In this document: positions 52,713 through 61,887 of the stretch, piece by piece
Layout of the letters: each line of letters begins with the position of its first letter
How positions within the stretch are numbered: position 1 is the stretch's first letter
Source: Mesostigma viride
Lineage: Eukaryota; Streptophyta; Mesostigmatophyceae; Mesostigmatales; Mesostigmataceae
Assembly: GCA_009746045.1 (NCBI GenBank)
Contig: RPFO01000015.1
Span: forward strand, 968,529-1,032,528
Reading direction: 5' to 3'
DNA: 64,000 nucleotides
The notes under the pieces: generated by a model
The model's input: the letters and a program-made list of their open reading frames with translations, nothing else
Database searches by the model: none
Told to the model about the DNA's origin: nothing
Position numbers and translations under genes: made by a program

Positions 52713-54553
52713 GCCAAGTTGCCCCTGGGTGTCTAGCTTTGTGTTGGGACACACGTGGAAAGGGCCTCAACATGCCTTAGGGGAAAATTAACAGTTGGTT
52801 AATAAACCCTAACTTTCCAGTGTTAATGGAAAACTGATGATACCCGATATGCACTGGCAGGTTGCCAGAAAATATAACCGTTGGCAGCATTGCTCCTCAT
52901 CCAAGCAGTGTTCATGGTATATTCTGCAATATCACTCCTGTATTTACAGTTTATCCATAATAGTGTTCCCCCATACTATGTACAAGACCTGCAGGGTCTG
53001 TTGCAAGGGGGTTCCTAATCCTGGATTCTCCAATGTGGTACGTTGGAGTGTTGCTGGGTCCAGAGTTCTGTGTCTGCAAGTGAACCTGAGATGCTGTCAG
53101 CTTCAGCTGCCCAGTGATACCTGTCGAGCTTGAAGGTGATGAACCAGAAATCCAGAAATCCAGATTTCCAGAATTCAAGAGTTCCAGAGTTCCAGAGATT
53201 CCAGTTTCCAGAGATGCAGACCAGTGTCCTGAGGGGGCTAACAATATTGTCAAGTGGATCCAGATTTTCCTGTTGAGTTCAGGCTGTCAGAGTGGCAGGA
53301 GGTAACTACCTGAGTGTTGCCAGGGGATACATACATGGCTGAGTGCCAGATTTATATTTGTCTCCCGTTTTGGCAGTTGCTTACATATATGGTTTCTTGT
53401 AGCAACCATGCTGCTTTGGGGAATTATTATGTCCTCAAAAAGAAAGAAAATGTTGGAACAGTGCAGCATGTTTAAAGTTGGCTACCAGATGGAGAAGAAA
53501 CCAGATTATGTTTGAAGGGTTGGCACAAGCTTCCTGAAGAAAATTTCCAGTCTACAAGGTCCGGGACTATGGAGCCTGCAGAGGATGCTTCAAGAGCAAT
53601 CTGAAACCTGCTGAATGCTGAAGGCCGACTGTGGAGGGTATATACAGATCAGCATCTGCATACGTGAGTTGCTGATGATGGATGTGTGATTCCAGTTGAC
53701 CCTGTCCCTGGCCTGTGCATGTTCAGATTGATTGCTGTATGACAATCAGCATATGGAAGTTGTGATGGTTCCCAGGTGTGTTGCTGTAAAACCATAGGAT
53801 TTGGTTTCCTCCTAGTTTGGAGTTGGCTGGCCTGGAAGTTATGATTGATCCCAGATGTGATGCTGTGAAACCATATAGTTTGGTTGTCTCCTCATTATGG
53901 AGTTGGCTGGTCTTGGGATGATTTACTCTGTCCACGACTGTTTTGCTGTAAAACCTAGGATTTGGTTTCTCCCAGGGTGATATGGGAGTTGGCTGGTCTG
54001 AGGACATGTTTCAGGGACTGAAAAACCTTACTGATGTTTGACCTGGGGTGTTACACTGTCAGATGTGATATGGATCTGTGCACGAGGTAGCCCAAGGTTG
54101 GCTCCACGGTGTGGTGCCTTATTCAGCCTGGGTGGGGTTTTCTTCTCAGTGCCTCTATCATCTGATGCTTATGTGTACCCTGCAATGATGGTTGCTTCAT
54201 GGTTATCAGTATGGTTGTTCCTGAATGAGTTTCAGCCTGACATGTACAGTTTGTATGTGAGGGTTGATCTGTGCTCTGGATAAGGGCATATGTGGCAGGC
54301 TGAAGGACCTACGAGAGGGGATCTGGACAATCTAGCCTAAGAATAACATTACGTTGTTTGCTGGATTTGCTTCAGATATGTATCCCTTGGTCCTTGCCAC
54401 TAGAGATGTTAGTGCTTATCACGACATGTCCCAAGTTGAGAGGCATGTGGGCGTGGTTTGTTAGCTGCCACCTGTGGGCCCTATCATTGATGATGCACAG
54501 CAGAATGCCTGATGAGGTGCTAAGGATGAGAAGCCTCGATCGTCATAGCCCAG
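52713..54553 (+). other. Element C internal region, non-coding, with short repeats
   Basis: Includes TTCCAGA-type iterations (53140-53220) and three imperfect copies of a unit of about 80 bp (53757-54000) with GCTGTAAAACC and GGAGTTGGCTGG blocks. The RT thumb relic near 54430-54540 (RGMWAWFV) lies just before RNase H. No functional gene. Confidence 0.55.
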
Positions 54554-55102
54554 TTGGTGGAGAGTACCCCTGATCTGATTTTGTCTGGGATTGACTTTGC
54601 CCAGCCTAACACCTTGGAGATCTTTGTTGACAGTTCCATGGATGCTCGCCAGGTCACTAAGGTCAGGGGGAGATCTGCTGCTCTGTTTGCTTTCTATCAG
54701 AGCAGGGCAAGTTTGTTCAGCTGGTACAGCAGACTGCAGAAGAGGGTCTGTATCAGTTCAGATGTGGCAGAATGCAGGGCCATATGTGAGGGGATCCAGT
54801 CCAGCTTGTACAAAAAGCTGGACTCAGCTGGCTTCAGTTACCCCTTGGTCCTTGCAGATGGAGACGTTGTTGCTAACAGACAGCACGGGTATGGTCCAGT
54901 TTGTTCACAAGCAGCTGGCCAGGAGCCGGATCTGGGTTATTTGTTGCTAAAGGAGTTGGCCAGTTTGGTTGACTTGAAGCATATCCCTGGCGAGGAGAAC
55001 CCTGCTGATGCATTGACCAAGCTGCCACACAAGGCCCCAGCCCAGTACAATGTACTGAGGAAGCTCATGAATGCTGACTGTCAAGTCGGTCTATCTGTCT
55101 AA
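54554..55102 (+). pseudogene. RNase H of element C
   Basis: 182-residue frame with FVDSSMDARQVTKVRGRSAALF, ECRAICEG and ENPADALTK. The middle (third acidic position) is frameshifted: LLTDSTGMVQFVHKQLARSR is read in the next frame (54591-54950). Homologous to 610-1092 and 18381-19124. Confidence 0.8.
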
Positions 55103-55291
55103 AAGCTGAGAGCTGGGTGCTTAAGTCTCTGGATATCAGGCTGGGAGCTTGATTGTACATAATCCTGAGCACACCTTGAGGGGTGAGACATGTCTCTGGT
55201 GTGGGAATGTCTGACATTGTCTCTGATGGAGAGATGTCTATCTGGGGTTTTCATCTCAGTCTGAGGTTTCCCCAGATCTGTGGTTTGTGGG

Positions 55292-55308
55292 CGGGGTTCG
55301 ATTCCCTG
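55292..55308 (+). promoter_or_regulatory. T-arm-like hairpin / B-box match in element C
   Basis: CGGGG-TTCGATT-CCCTG, identical to the copy in element B at 19406-19422. Confidence 0.5.
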
Positions 55309-55724
55309 GTGCCGTCTTAAGGCGGAGTTTCACGGACTGGCTGACCCATCCACCATGCTGGTGAGGTGGCGACAGGTCCCCTGATTTTCCACGGTTGGAA
55401 TGAGTATAGGAGCTTGTGTTTTGCATGTGCTTCGCGTAGATGTTGTGTCTGGTTCGATAAGGGGCAGCAGACCGGCGCCGACTCCCGTCTGGGGGTCAGC
55501 AATGTTTTCTGATGAGCTGTTGTGGGTGATCTGTGGGGTTTCGCCTAAGGTCCTGAAGGTTGTACATACTTCTCAAGTTCTTCACTGAACACCTATGGGC
55601 TGCCACAGTTGGCCAACCTCTTGTACATGGGTAACACAACGAGCCTCCCGGGAAGGGATAGGGACTCATTGTAATTTGTTTGTGCTCCTGAACCAGTATG
55701 GGTGCTATGTACATATAATAAGGA

Positions 55725-55842
55725 ATCCAAGCTGACTGTCATGCCCAGTGGGTTGTGACTTGTAGTCGGGGAGGATGTCCAGGAATCCAAGCTGACTGTC
55801 ATGCCCAGTGGGTTGTGACTTGTAGTCGGGGAGGATGTCCAG
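55725..55842 (+). repeat. 60-bp tandem duplication
   Basis: Two consecutive, practically identical copies beginning AGGAATCCAAGCTGACTGTC and ending GGGGAGGATGTCC. Confidence 0.9.
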
Positions 55843-55909
55843 TACCCATTGTGTGTGTTTGTATGTAGACTTGTGTGAGCTGCTACAGCTCAAGAAAAGA
55901 AAGGATTGG

Positions 55910-56609
55910 AGTTAACGCCAAGCGCATTGGCGTGATCCTGATTCGGCATATCTCTGCGATTCCAGCGGCACCGGAACGAGTTCATTCCGACAAGTATCAA
56001 GAAAGTTATGGTGTTCCGACTTCCCGGTCGCGCGCGAGCGCGAGCCGGCTGTTCTTCTAAGTCGTGCGTGAATATGTGCCGACGGCATATGGGGTCGACA
56101 GTAATTCCTGGGCTGACAGGAATTAGGTGCTGAACCTACGACGGTATTGGATTAATACGTCGTACGCAGGAAATAGGAACCTTAACCTGTGGTCTGTTGG
56201 TACCGCAGGCTTAGTCCTGGACTATTGGGTGCAGACGCAATAATCATTGTGGACTGTACACTGTGGTCACTGTGCCTGTATGGCAGACCTACTGTATAGG
56301 ATCTGGACGCTGTACAGGTTGTTAATACTGTACCGGGGGTGTTAATACTGAGCAGGCCTACGAGGCTGCTCAGGCCTAGCAAAGCACAGTGCACAAGTAT
56401 ATAAAGAAATAGGCCAGTGCCAATTGGTGAGATCTCTTGCGAGCCCGCCTCACGTGTGTTGCCTTGACTTGGCAAACTCGTGTCTAAGCACTCACGTGCA
56501 CGAGTGCTGTAAGCCTATATTTTTAACCAAGCTCCATTCCAACCATTCTCATGATGAATCTATCCGCGCGCATTGGAATCTATCTATCCCTACACATTGC
56601 GCTTTAACT
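55910..56609 (+). repeat. 3' LTR of element C
   Basis: 700 bp, AGTTAACG...TTTAACT. TATA box TATATAAA at 56398-56405; followed by TSD GCGGG. Confidence 0.9.
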
Positions 56610-56614
56610 GCGGG

Positions 56615-57219
56615 AGCTGCCAAAATACATGGTAGATGGTAAACCTCGAAAGGTTGACTGTCCCAAGTATGCTCCGTGCGAGGGAGAGGCATTCCTCGAC
56701 TGGGTTGTGCCCAACTTTGTGAGGGCTCCGGGCTTTCGCTTCAACGCTCTCCAGGTGCGCGTCGTAGTGTTGACCATGGCGGGGGGGTTCTTTGCGGAGC
56801 ATGGATGTGGGGTTATTGATTGGAACGCGGGCACAATCATGTTCACGCACCCGCAATACCTGGCCGCATTCATGTCGTACTGGCCCACCGGGACGTGGGT
56901 AGACCTCGCTCAAACGCGCACCAACGTGAACGAATACCAGCTCGCATACAATGCGGATCACCTCGCTAACCCCGGGAAGATCCTCGAGGAAATTCGTGAG
57001 CAGGGTCGCCAGGTACTCCACGAGTATCGTCAACGGAAGGCGCGGTCGGGAGGGGTGGGCCCCAGCATTGGAGGAATGCGAGGGTTGCGACCTCCTCATG
57101 GATGGATTGCAACGGGATGGCGACAGCATCCCATCGGCTATCAAGGAATTGTCCTTGTGTGGCAACGCCGGGGAGAATTGGCTTTACTAACCCGCTGGCG
57201 AACAGGGGTTGGGACATAG
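56615..57219 (+). CDS. Post-integrase ORF (ORF3) of gypsy D, 3' part
   Basis: Continuation of 46634-47517 after the C insertion: ...KREL / PKYMVDGKPRKVDC.... About 200 residues to the stop at 57219. FLDWVVPNFVRAPGFRF, then a hydrophobic stretch, GCGVIDWNAGTI.FT...Y..AF...P.G.W.D, align with ORF3 of gypsy E. The most conserved feature is CG-[VF]-[IL]-D-W. A basic C-terminus follows (RQRKARSGG...RGLRPPHG). Function unknown; conservation between two distinct families argues it is a real gene of this lineage. Confidence 0.65.
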
Positions 57220-57417
57220 TATCCCCATGGCCGATTTTGTACTATTGTTCTCTATAGCTGACTGCCCAGCCTGGGCAATTGTCGCTTTTGTGTGTTGCTT
57301 GTTTTGCTTGCAAGAGCTTCTTTTTTTTTTTCTTGTTTGTTTGTTTGTGTTAATTGTCTTGTTGCGTGCGCCCCAAGCATGGACGATATAGCTATCGTCC
57401 CCTGGGGAAGGGAGGAG
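57220..57417 (+). promoter_or_regulatory. 3' untranslated region and polypurine tract of gypsy D
   Basis: A T-rich non-coding stretch ends with GGGGAAGGGAGGAG (57404-57417), a polypurine tract abutting the 3' LTR. Confidence 0.75.
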
Positions 57418-58084
57418 TGTTACGGCCCAGACCTTTGTATGGGCGTAACAATGCCTTCAATAAATAAGTCGAAAGTCATTTGTTATTCGTTTGGGACTTT
57501 CGATAGCTCGCTTTCATAGTCCGCCGGACTTTAGGACTCAATTCGGGACTTATTTGGGAATTTGTCCTAAGTTCGGGACTTTGTGTGTTTATTTGGTACT
57601 TTGTGTGTTCCGGACCAGTTATTTTGGGCCTAGCCAGAAGTACGAGATCTTCTAGGGGCCGGGCCGGCCCTAGACGTCATACAGAACCTATTGGGGCTTG
57701 ACGGCAGTATCTGGAAGATCGGCGCGCATGTCGGCGCGCCTGCACACCAACTTGCCAGCTTGGTAGCGCAGCTAGGTGAAATTGGTCTGTGGACGATGGA
57801 CTCTCCCTCTTTGGTTTGATGATTAATGAAACGAGTGTTGACGACTCTCTCAGACCAAGGGGCACTAATCCGGATGTCATTTGCCTCATGACATGCCGTG
57901 TTGTATAGCTAGATTAATTAATCATGCTATAAGGCCTAGCTGAGGATAAACCGCTGCTCAGTTAGTCAATTTACTGCGATCTTTGCTTGCTATCGCGGTA
58001 CGCGGATGCGCGGCTATGCCGGCTTATTAAACTGCACCTTATACTAGATTAGATCTTTCGCACCGTCCGGCACAGGACGTAACA
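57418..58084 (+). repeat. 3' LTR of gypsy D
   Basis: 667 bp, matching 39996-40661 with only a few differences; followed by TSD CCAGC. Confidence 0.92.
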
Positions 58085-58485
58085 CCAGCTCTTGCGTCAG
58101 TGTCCAGGTCTCGGCGCCGTAGGTCAGGATCGTCAGAATGACGACCTTGAAGAGGTCACACTTGACAATCCGGGGTAGGGCGGGGTTGCTCCACCAGCGG
58201 CAGTGGTCATGGAGTTGCGCCCACGCCATGCCGATCTGTGTCGTCAGGTTGTCCTTGCAGTCGGGAAGCCAACTGCCGAGCAGCTTGAAGCGGCCTGAAG
58301 GAGGGTAGTTGACCTCGGTGTCGTCTAAGAGGCGGAGTGGGGGCGGGGGCCCTGCCATGCCGAGGGCCAGGGCCTCCGTTTTGGGGCTGATTTCTAGACC
58401 AACCTCCCGAGCCTCGAGCGCCAGGCAGTCCAGCCAAAGTTGGGCAGACGCCGGCTTCTTGATGAGCGTGATGTCGTCGGCATGT
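58085..58485 (-). pseudogene. LINE reverse transcriptase fragment (upstream piece)
   Basis: Minus-strand frame. It starts at HADDITLIKKPA (the palm [YF]ADD-type motif with His at the first position) and continues through LGLEISPKTEALALG, FKLLGSWLPDC, the W.....P..VK..LF region and ILTYGAETWTLTQEL, which are hallmarks of non-LTR RTs. It is truncated at its 5' side where N3 begins, and interrupted downstream by gypsy D. Confidence 0.8.
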
Positions 58486-58517
58486 GTTAATTACACTATA
58501 TTCAGAGAAAAACGATT

Positions 58518-59663
58518 AAGATCACTAAGCCCCCAAGAAGACCAGCATTTCATTGAATACAATAAGTGGAGCCCTGCCACATATGCAGCAGTTAAACAGT
58601 GGCCTTAAGGTTTCTCAATCCGCACGCGGAAGCAAGAAGCCTCCACCCAATTTACCCCCCCTGGTGCCAACCCCATTGCGCCGATTAATCTCATGACCAC
58701 CGTGTGCGAAAGAGCGTGTCGCAACATCTTAAATGGCGACCCAGCCCGCGCTAGGCTGAGATTGTAGCCTGCAGGGGCCTGCTGGTTACAATGCGACACA
58801 AGTCGGTGACCATGCACCCCAAAAGCAAGCCCCCCAAAAGAGCCAGCATTTCACAATTGCGGAATTGTCCAAAAAGGAAAGAGGTTTTACGACACCATAA
58901 TAGACCGAGCCGCGCAGCAGGTGCTGAGACGGAAAAGAACGACAAAGGTCTGGCGTTGCCTCGCCTGCCTAAGACGCCCTCCCCGACTCGAGTCTCGCAA
59001 TAGGGAATACTTTTTAGCTTCGGAGCGCAACCCTCGCGCGGCTCCTACTGTCCCCAACTACCCGGCCCTCCTCGGCAGGGGCAACTGGACAACGGTCCTG
59101 CCGCCACAAAAAAATAATTCATGAAAAACAGGCCGTCGGGCTGACAGGAACCTGGTTCGTGACCTTAAGAGTCCAGGTCACGTCACACGCACCATCGCAA
59201 GGTGGCAAGCCTGCGATGTGACACTAAAGCTGTTTTAGAAACTAATGACCAGCTCCGCCGAAGCTGGTCAAACCGCCGAAGTAGCGCCTCGTCCTTCGCC
59301 TATGTCAAAAAGACCCGCAGCCGGGGAAAACGACATGGGGGTAAATTTAAATTTTCTTTCCGTTGCACGACCAACTCTGCTATGCTTGGTCGAACAACTT
59401 AGCGGTTGTGCCACCATCTGCCTCGGCTACAAGACAGATGCAACCCCGCTAGAATGTGCAATTTTGCACAGGCGGCCATTGCCGCCATTGTAAAAGAAAC
59501 AGTGGCGGATCATTGCCAGTCTAGCTTGCTTAAGGCATGGTCCGCCGACGGCGACACACAAGCTGACATCATCCTGAATTAAGTAACATCGGCATGCGTC
59601 ACACGCCGGCCTGAACAGTGCTGAAAACGCCACTACAAACAACGTGGCCACGCACCCCCGAGC
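58518..59663 (-). other. N3 arm B1 and internal region, no gene
   Basis: B1 (about 58518-58600) and a second, diverged copy of its AAGCCCCCCAAAAGAGCCAGC block (58825-58855). The remainder holds only short frames. A GACCAGCTCCGCCGAAGCTGGTC hairpin lies near 59247-59269. Confidence 0.5.
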
Positions 59664-60109
59664 TAGTGCGTTAACCGTACAGGTAGTTGTACAAGGTTCC
59701 CAAGACTGACAAACATAAAGCTCGCCCGTCGACCCCTTGGGCAATTCCGAATCCACAGTACAATAATTAATCATGACTCACTAAAGAAACCAAATCAGTC
59801 AAAGATTCGATAAGCAACCAGCCGACCCTACAGGTCCCCAGCTAATCTCAGCCGGTGCAACCAAAAATGAATCCTTGCAAGCAAGTCGTATAAAACCTAC
59901 AATTAATTTTCTCGGACCACTAATTGATAGCCACCGACCCTCATAAACAACCGGGTCATCCAAGGAAAATTCAGGCGAACATGAAACCCTTCGTACAGAT
60001 CGGATTAGTCAACCCATGTCGCAGACAGCCTTCCACATGTAGGCCAAGGCATAGCGGCCCTATCTTAATTCCCGCATGCGTTAATTATACTATATTCAGA
60101 GAAAAACGA
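59664..60109 (-). repeat. N3 arm A1
   Basis: About 446 bp, homologous to 3503-4003 as far as the GTTAATTA octamer, then continuing to the element end. Confidence 0.75.
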
Positions 60110-60258
60110 GAAGTTCTTTATTAAAAAACGTTAGATATGTACAAAACGCCCCGCAATACAGCGGAAGCGGAGGGCCATGAGCCTAGCCGCATGAGCCATG
60201 GATTTCAAAATCCAATAAATGCCCACCAAGGCATGCATGCTCACACAGGAAGCCGGTT

Positions 60259-60852
60259 CTACCGGGCACCACCTCTCCGTATGCCCCCTCCCCTGAAACC
60301 GACGTGAGAGGAACCAAAGTGCCCCCCAAGCCTCCCCTGCACCGACCCCACGCCTTCCAAATCCACTGCCGGCGCCGCGTGCCTGGCCAAGTCAACACCC
60401 GCTTCCGCCTCGGCCGCCGCCCTGCGCTGCGCCCGCGGCTGCTGGAAGTATTTCTCCAGCACCGCCTCCAGCCCTGACACCTGCTCCCGCTCTGCCGCCA
60501 GCTCGCGCCGCGCCTGCTGCATCCACTCCTGCTGCTGCGCGGCCATTTGCTGCGTGAGCGAGGCCTTGAGCTCGTGGACTTGCGCCAGGAAGTCCGCCCG
60601 CAGCTGCTGGAAGTGGGCCTGCAGCCGCTCCTGCTGGGCCACGGCGGCCAGAGCCAGCTGCTGCTGCACCTGCTGGCGCACGAGCAGCTGGATGTTCTCC
60701 GCCAGCTCACCGTGGGAGATGAGCGCACCGCCCGTCGCGGTGCCCGTGGGCGTGCCAGGGTGTGCCACAGCAGGTGCCGTGCCCGGGGAGTGCTGCTGCT
60801 GCTGCAAATGTGGCAGATATGGGGTGTAACCAGGAGTGAAAGCAGCCAACAC
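60259..60852 (-). CDS. Gln-rich coiled-coil protein, probably cellular
   Basis: Minus-strand frame of 197 residues; upstream start and exon structure are uncertain because the first codon of this frame is GTG and splicing is likely. The middle (LVRQQVQQQLALAAVAQQERLQ..., to REQVSGLEAVLEKYF) is a strong coiled coil, with a Gln/Pro/Thr-rich N-terminus and a Gly-rich C-terminus. No known domain is recognised. A minus-strand AATAAA at about 60118-60123 lies just outside the N3 end and may be its polyadenylation signal. It could be the 3' exon of the gene at 61888-63981 or of a separate gene. Confidence 0.45.
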   Translation of the reverse strand: MLAAFTPGYTPYLPHLQQQQHSPGTAPAVAHPGTPTGTATGGALISHGELAENIQLLVRQQVQQQLALAAVAQQERLQAHFQQLRADFLAQVHELKASLTQQMAAQQQEWMQQARRELAAEREQVSGLEAVLEKYFQQPRAQRRAAAEAEAGVDLARHAAPAVDLEGVGSVQGRLGGHFGSSHVGFRGGGIRRGGAR

Positions 60853-61291
60853 AGAGAAAAGGGAGGCTCCGTGTCGTCAGATGCAAGCATCTTATAGCGT
60901 ACAGCGCATAGAGCGCTTAGTAGCGTGACCGTGCACGCGCAAGGCGCGCGCATGATCCCACCTTGGGAAGGGGCCACTACCACATGAGCCAACACATGGC
61001 CTGCCAGGCGAAGAATATCCCATGTCACACTTGCCTCAATCCGCCGAAAGGTATAACCTTTGTGAAAAAGAACAAAAGCATAAAAGCGCAAAAAAAAAAG
61101 AAGCACAAAAGCATAAAAGCACACACACACACACACACACACACAAAGCACGCAAGCACGAAAGCACGAAAGCACGAAAGCACGAAAGCACGAAAGCACG
61201 AAAGCACGAAAGCACGAAAGCACGAAAGCACGAAAGCACGAAAGCACGAAAGCACGAAAGCACGAGATAACGGGAGCACGGGAGCACGGGA

Positions 61292-61322
<31 letters not shown>

Positions 61323-61887
61323 AGCATGGGAGCACGAAAGCACAAAAGAGAAAAACACAAAAGCACAAAAGAACAAGTGCCCGCGTGCACATGTACATAA
61401 GCGTGCGTACGTCCCAGGCGCTGCAAGACCTTGCCTGCCCACCTGCTTGCACAAGGCTAGCGCGTCCTAGGGACACCGCGTTCAGGTCATGCATCCTCGC
61501 ATGGCCGCATGCACACACACACATCCATGGTCCTTTATGAATGGTACCAACATGACAACCGGTGTCAAACAGGGCAGCCCCTGAACCAGACTTGTCATCC
61601 CCAAAGCACCAACTACCAGTGTTGGACGTTCCCCCCAAAATTGCCATCAGCAGGCAGTCGATGCAGCTAATACTGCAGGATAATGTCACCATGCTGCGAA
61701 GGCGGACGCCAACCGCTAGACCATAAAACGAACGTTGGTAATGGGGAAACCACAGCACTCTGGGGAAAAGATTCACGATTCATCAGCTGTATATCCGACC
61801 CGCATTCAGATACATCCACCCATGAGCACAAGGCCCTGGCGCAGCAACAACCCTTGAGACAGAGGACATATCAAGGAGCAGAGAAGA
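60853..61887. repeat. Intergenic/intronic DNA with octamer satellite
   Basis: (CA)n at 61120-61145, then about 15 copies of CACGAAAG (61146-61265) passing into CACGGGAG copies (61272-61320). Long frames on both strands over 61030-61400 are artefacts of this repeat. The rest, up to 61887, shows nothing recognisable. Confidence 0.75.

Larger units (their letters stand above)
55103..55909 (+). other. 3' untranslated region of element C
   Basis: Contains the T-arm-like hairpin (55292-55308), a directly repeated 60-bp unit (about 55725-55842) and a purine tract CAAGAAAAGAAAGGATTGG (about 55891-55909) before the LTR. Confidence 0.6.
47518..56609 (+). mobile_element. Copia-like LTR retrotransposon C (decayed) in gypsy D ORF3
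   Basis: LTR ends AGTTAACGCC and CTTTAACT, perfect TSD GCGGG (47513-47517 and 56610-56614). The LTRs are nearly identical apart from the 1.7-kb TTAA-site element in the 5' copy. Internally only a protease scrap (around 52620-52700) and an RNase H region (54554-55102) are recognisable; gag, integrase and most of RT are lost. High LTR identity with heavily degraded coding suggests it moved as a non-autonomous copy. Confidence 0.88.
39996..58084 (+). mobile_element. Gypsy-like LTR retrotransposon D (RT-less) with nested copia C
   Basis: LTRs of 666 and 667 bp differing at only a few sites; ends TGTTACGG...ACGTAACA; perfect TSD CCAGC (39991-39995 and 58085-58089). Order: primer-binding site, viroplasmin-like ORF, gag, protease, H2C2 zinc finger plus integrase, post-integrase ORF, polypurine tract. 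RT and RNase H are absent: protease is followed within about 200 bases by the pre-integrase region. Removing C (47518-56609 and one GCGGG) leaves about 9 kb. It is non-autonomous yet young, so RT was probably supplied in trans. Confidence 0.92.
58486..60109 (-). mobile_element. DIRS/Ngaro-like element N3 (split)
   Basis: Minus-strand element. Arm A1 is 59664-60109 (starts at 60109 with TCGTTTTTCTCTGAATATAG). A B1-A2 junction lies at about 58518: the B arm resembles N2's B arm (CCAAGAAGACCAGCATTTCATTGAA) and is followed by the A-start. The rest of A2 is at 3503-4003 across the insertion. Its terminus resembles those of N1 and N2 (TCG..TTTCTCTGAA.ATAGT). A B2 arm was not found. No recombinase or RT is encoded. 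Confidence 0.65.

Noticed and set aside
60963-61454. Lys/His- or Phe/Val/Leu-rich frames over the octamer satellite
   Set aside because: Simple translations of CACGAAAG repeats on both strands.
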